From: Bacteroidales bacterium UBA3868
GTDB lineage: Bacteria > Bacteroidota > Bacteroidia > Bacteroidales > WCHB1-69
DNA length: 6,363 bases
NCBI GenBank assembly: GCA_002392325.1
Contig: DGGS01000087.1
Location: 242 to 6,604 of the forward strand
Direction: 5' to 3'
In this document: one piece after another, positions 4,433 to 6,363 of the stretch
Numbering within the stretch: the first letter of the stretch is position 1
Layout: each line of letters opens with the position of its first letter
The notes under the pieces: generated by a model
The model's input: only the letters and a program-made list of their open reading frames with translations
Database searches by the model: none
What the model was told of the DNA's origin: nothing
Made by a program: the position numbers and the translations under genes

Positions 4433-6363
4433 ATGAAAGAAATATCTCTGTTGGAGGAATTTATGGGCAACGAGAACAACTTCATTCCGTTGTTTTCGTT
4501 AGACGATGAGCAACGGTTAAGAGAAGAAGAGGTGCCGGAAGAAATCGCGCTGTTGCCGCTGCGCAACACTTTGCTGTTTCCAGGGATGGTGATTCCCATC
4601 AATGTGGGGCGGATGAAGTCCATTCGCCTTGCGCAAGAATACTCCCGCACCAACAAGCCCATCGGTGTGGTGGCACAACGGGTGAACGAGGTCGAAGAAC
4701 CCACCCTTGAGGATTTGTACAAAGTGGGCACGCTGGCACACATTCTCAAATACATCACCATGCCTGACGGCGGCGTGACCATCATTGTGCAAGGCGTCCG
4801 CCGGTTTATCATCCAGGAACTCACGCAGATTGAACCCTACTTCAAGTGCACCGCCAAACCATTCAACTCCAACGACTTCGATCAAGACATCATCGGGCAG
4901 AAAAACTTCAAAGCCCTCATCTCCACCATCCGAGACACCGCCACACGCATGATCCGGATGTCGCCGAACATGCCCCGCGAGGCCTCCTTTGCACTGAAAA
5001 ACATTGAGAGTCATGTGTTTCTGCTCAACTTTTTGGCTTCCAACCTTTCCGCTTCCGTGGAAGAGAAACAGCGCATTCTGGAAATGGAAGACATTGTGGA
5101 GCGCGCCAAACAGGTACACAAACTGCTGCACCGCGACCTGCAGATGGTGGAACTCAAGAACCAGATCCAAGACAAGTCGCGCCAAGAGATGGACAAGCAG
5201 CAGCGCGAGTATTTCCTGAACCAGCAGATGAAAACCATCCAGGAGGAACTGGGTGGCACCCCTTCGGAGAAGGATGTGGAATCGCTGAAACAGCGCGCCG
5301 CCAAGAAGAAATGGAGCAAGGAAACCGCCGACCTTTTCAACAAGGAATTGGAGAAATTGCAACGCACCAACTCCATGGCACCCGACTACTCCGTGCAACT
5401 CAACTACTTGGAACTCTTTGTAGATCTGCCTTGGAACGAATACAGCAAAGACAACTTCGACCTGACCAAAGCCCGCAAAACTCTGGACAAGGACCATTAT
5501 GGACTGGACAAGGTGAAAGAGCGCATCATTGAATATCTGGCCGTTTTGAAGCTGAAAGGCGACATGAAATCGCCAATATTGTGTTTGGCCGGCCCTCCGG
5601 GGGTTGGCAAGACCTCCTTGGGCAAGTCCATTGCTTCGGCGCTCGGACGCAAGTATGTGCGCGTGTCGCTGGGCGGCCTCCGCGACGAGTCCGAAATCCG
5701 CGGGCACCGCAAAACCTACATCGGCGCCATGCCAGGCCGCATCATCCAAAGCATGCGCAAGGCCGGTTACGCGAACCCGGTGTTTGTGCTCGACGAAATC
5801 GACAAAATCACGGGTATGAATGTGCAAGGCGATCCCTCTGCCGCCCTGCTGGAAGTGATGGACCCGGAGCAGAACAACGCCTTCTACGACAACTACTTGG
5901 AAACCTCCTTCGACCTGTCACGCGTGCTGTTCATCGCCACCGCCAACGATCTCGGCAATGTGCATCCCGCCCTGCGCGACCGTATGGAGATTATTGAGAT
6001 ACCGGGGTATCTGGCAGAGGAAAAACTGCAGATTGCCAAACACCATCTCGTTCCCAAACAACTGAAAGAGAATGGTTTGGAGAAAAACCAACTCCAATTC
6101 CCCGATAAGACCATCGAACACATCATCAGCGAATACACCCGTGAGTCGGGCGTGCGCACACTGGAGCGCACCATCGCCAAGATCATCCGCAAGCGCGCCG
6201 CCAAACTCGTGCAAGAAGGCGACATGGAAAAGAAAGTGCACACCAGTGACCTGAAAGAGATGCTCGGCTCGCCCATCTTCCAACTGGAGAAAGCGTTCGA
6301 CAACTCCGTGCCCGGTGTGGCCACTGGACTGGCATGGACCGCCGTGGGCGGCGAAATCCTCTT
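4433..6363 (+). CDS. lon: ATP-dependent serine protease Lon (3' truncated by window edge)
   Basis: The frame stays open from ATG 4433 to the right edge (643 complete codons). It is the first ATG after an in-frame stop at 4349-4351, and no Shine-Dalgarno is present. Lon is a hexameric cytosolic AAA+ protease that degrades damaged and regulatory proteins. The N-terminal LON substrate-binding domain begins near residue 38 (LPLRNTLLFPGMVIPI, 41-56). A long helical region from about 206 ends in the Lon signature REYFLNQQMKTIQEELG (258-274). The AAA+ module has Walker A GPPGVGKT (387-394), pore-proximal GGLRDESEIRGHRKTY, Walker B VFVLDEID (450-457), sensor-1 ATAND (502-506), Arg finger DRME (Arg517) and the sensor-2 segment GVRTLER (573-579). 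The protease domain is just starting (GVATGLAWTAVGGEIL, 628-643), so the Ser-Lys dyad lies outside the window. About 150-200 residues should be missing. It is a separate unit from rpmE2, probably using the TACTTTTG element at 4366. It has the usual domain order with no sign of damage. Confidence 0.97.
   Translation, partial: MKEISLLEEFMGNENNFIPLFSLDDEQRLREEEVPEEIALLPLRNTLLFPGMVIPINVGRMKSIRLAQEYSRTNKPIGVVAQRVNEVEEPTLEDLYKVGTLAHILKYITMPDGGVTIIVQGVRRFIIQELTQIEPYFKCTAKPFNSNDFDQDIIGQKNFKALISTIRDTATRMIRMSPNMPREASFALKNIESHVFLLNFLASNLSASVEEKQRILEMEDIVERAKQVHKLLHRDLQMVELKNQIQDKSRQEMDKQQREYFLNQQMKTIQEELGGTPSEKDVESLKQRAAKKKWSKETADLFNKELEKLQRTNSMAPDYSVQLNYLELFVDLPWNEYSKDNFDLTKARKTLDKDHYGLDKVKERIIEYLAVLKLKGDMKSPILCLAGPPGVGKTSLGKSIASALGRKYVRVSLGGLRDESEIRGHRKTYIGAMPGRIIQSMRKAGYANPVFVLDEIDKITGMNVQGDPSAALLEVMDPEQNNAFYDNYLETSFDLSRVLFIATANDLGNVHPALRDRMEIIEIPGYLAEEKLQIAKHHLVPKQLKENGLEKNQLQFPDKTIEHIISEYTRESGVRTLERTIAKIIRKRAAKLVQEGDMEKKVHTSDLKEMLGSPIFQLEKAFDNSVPGVATGLAWTAVGGEIL

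Noticed and set aside
4517..5827. Reverse-strand open frame of 436 codons opposite lon
   Set aside because: The forward frame encodes Lon with Walker A, Walker B, sensor and Arg-finger motifs. The reverse product is a His/Phe/Val-rich low-information sequence with no family likeness.

Overview
The window looks like a chromosomal segment of a Bacteroidota bacterium, probably of the order Bacteroidales. Three things point there. Two TAnnTTTG promoter -7 elements occur. No start codon has a usable Shine-Dalgarno sequence. The gene types also fit: a FlaA1/CapD-type sugar dehydratase, a stand-alone RfaE domain II protein, and an L31 of the cysteine-free type B. Composition is near 50% G+C in most genes and falls to about 35-40% between roughly 3840 and 4500. 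The genus cannot be named from the sequence alone.

All genes read left to right. Region 1 (1-3982) is a tightly packed envelope-biogenesis cluster. It holds the C-terminal end of a CapD/FlaA1/WbpM-type nucleotide-sugar dehydratase, a WbpB/WlbA-type UDP-GlcNAc-uronate 3-dehydrogenase (4-base ATGA overlap), a multi-pass UPF0104/LPG-synthase-TM-type membrane protein, an RfaE2-type heptose-1-phosphate adenylyltransferase (start codon abutting the previous stop), and a secreted M23/LysM protein (6-base gap). The first two genes make precursors for surface polysaccharide, RfaE2 makes an activated heptose for LPS or glycoprotein, the membrane protein may handle a lipid-linked substrate, and the M23 protein would act on, or help control, peptidoglycan. 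Junctions of -4, 12, 0 and 6 bases suggest one transcript.

Region 2 (3983-4432) is a housekeeping unit: a promoter, the gene for ribosomal protein L31 type B, and a very clear intrinsic terminator with a perfect 13-bp stem. A second TAnnTTTG element sits directly against the left arm of that terminator and may drive the next gene.

Region 3 (4433-6363) is the start of lon, the ATP-dependent protease. Its frame stays open to the right edge. The N-terminal domain, the coiled-coil region and the full AAA+ module are present, and the window ends just as the protease domain begins.

I found no RNA gene, CRISPR array, insertion sequence or phage element. The content is mostly ordinary. The points worth a second look are the missing first histidine of the M23 HxH motif, the promoter/terminator overlap ahead of lon, and the abrupt composition change at the LysM domain of the M23 gene.
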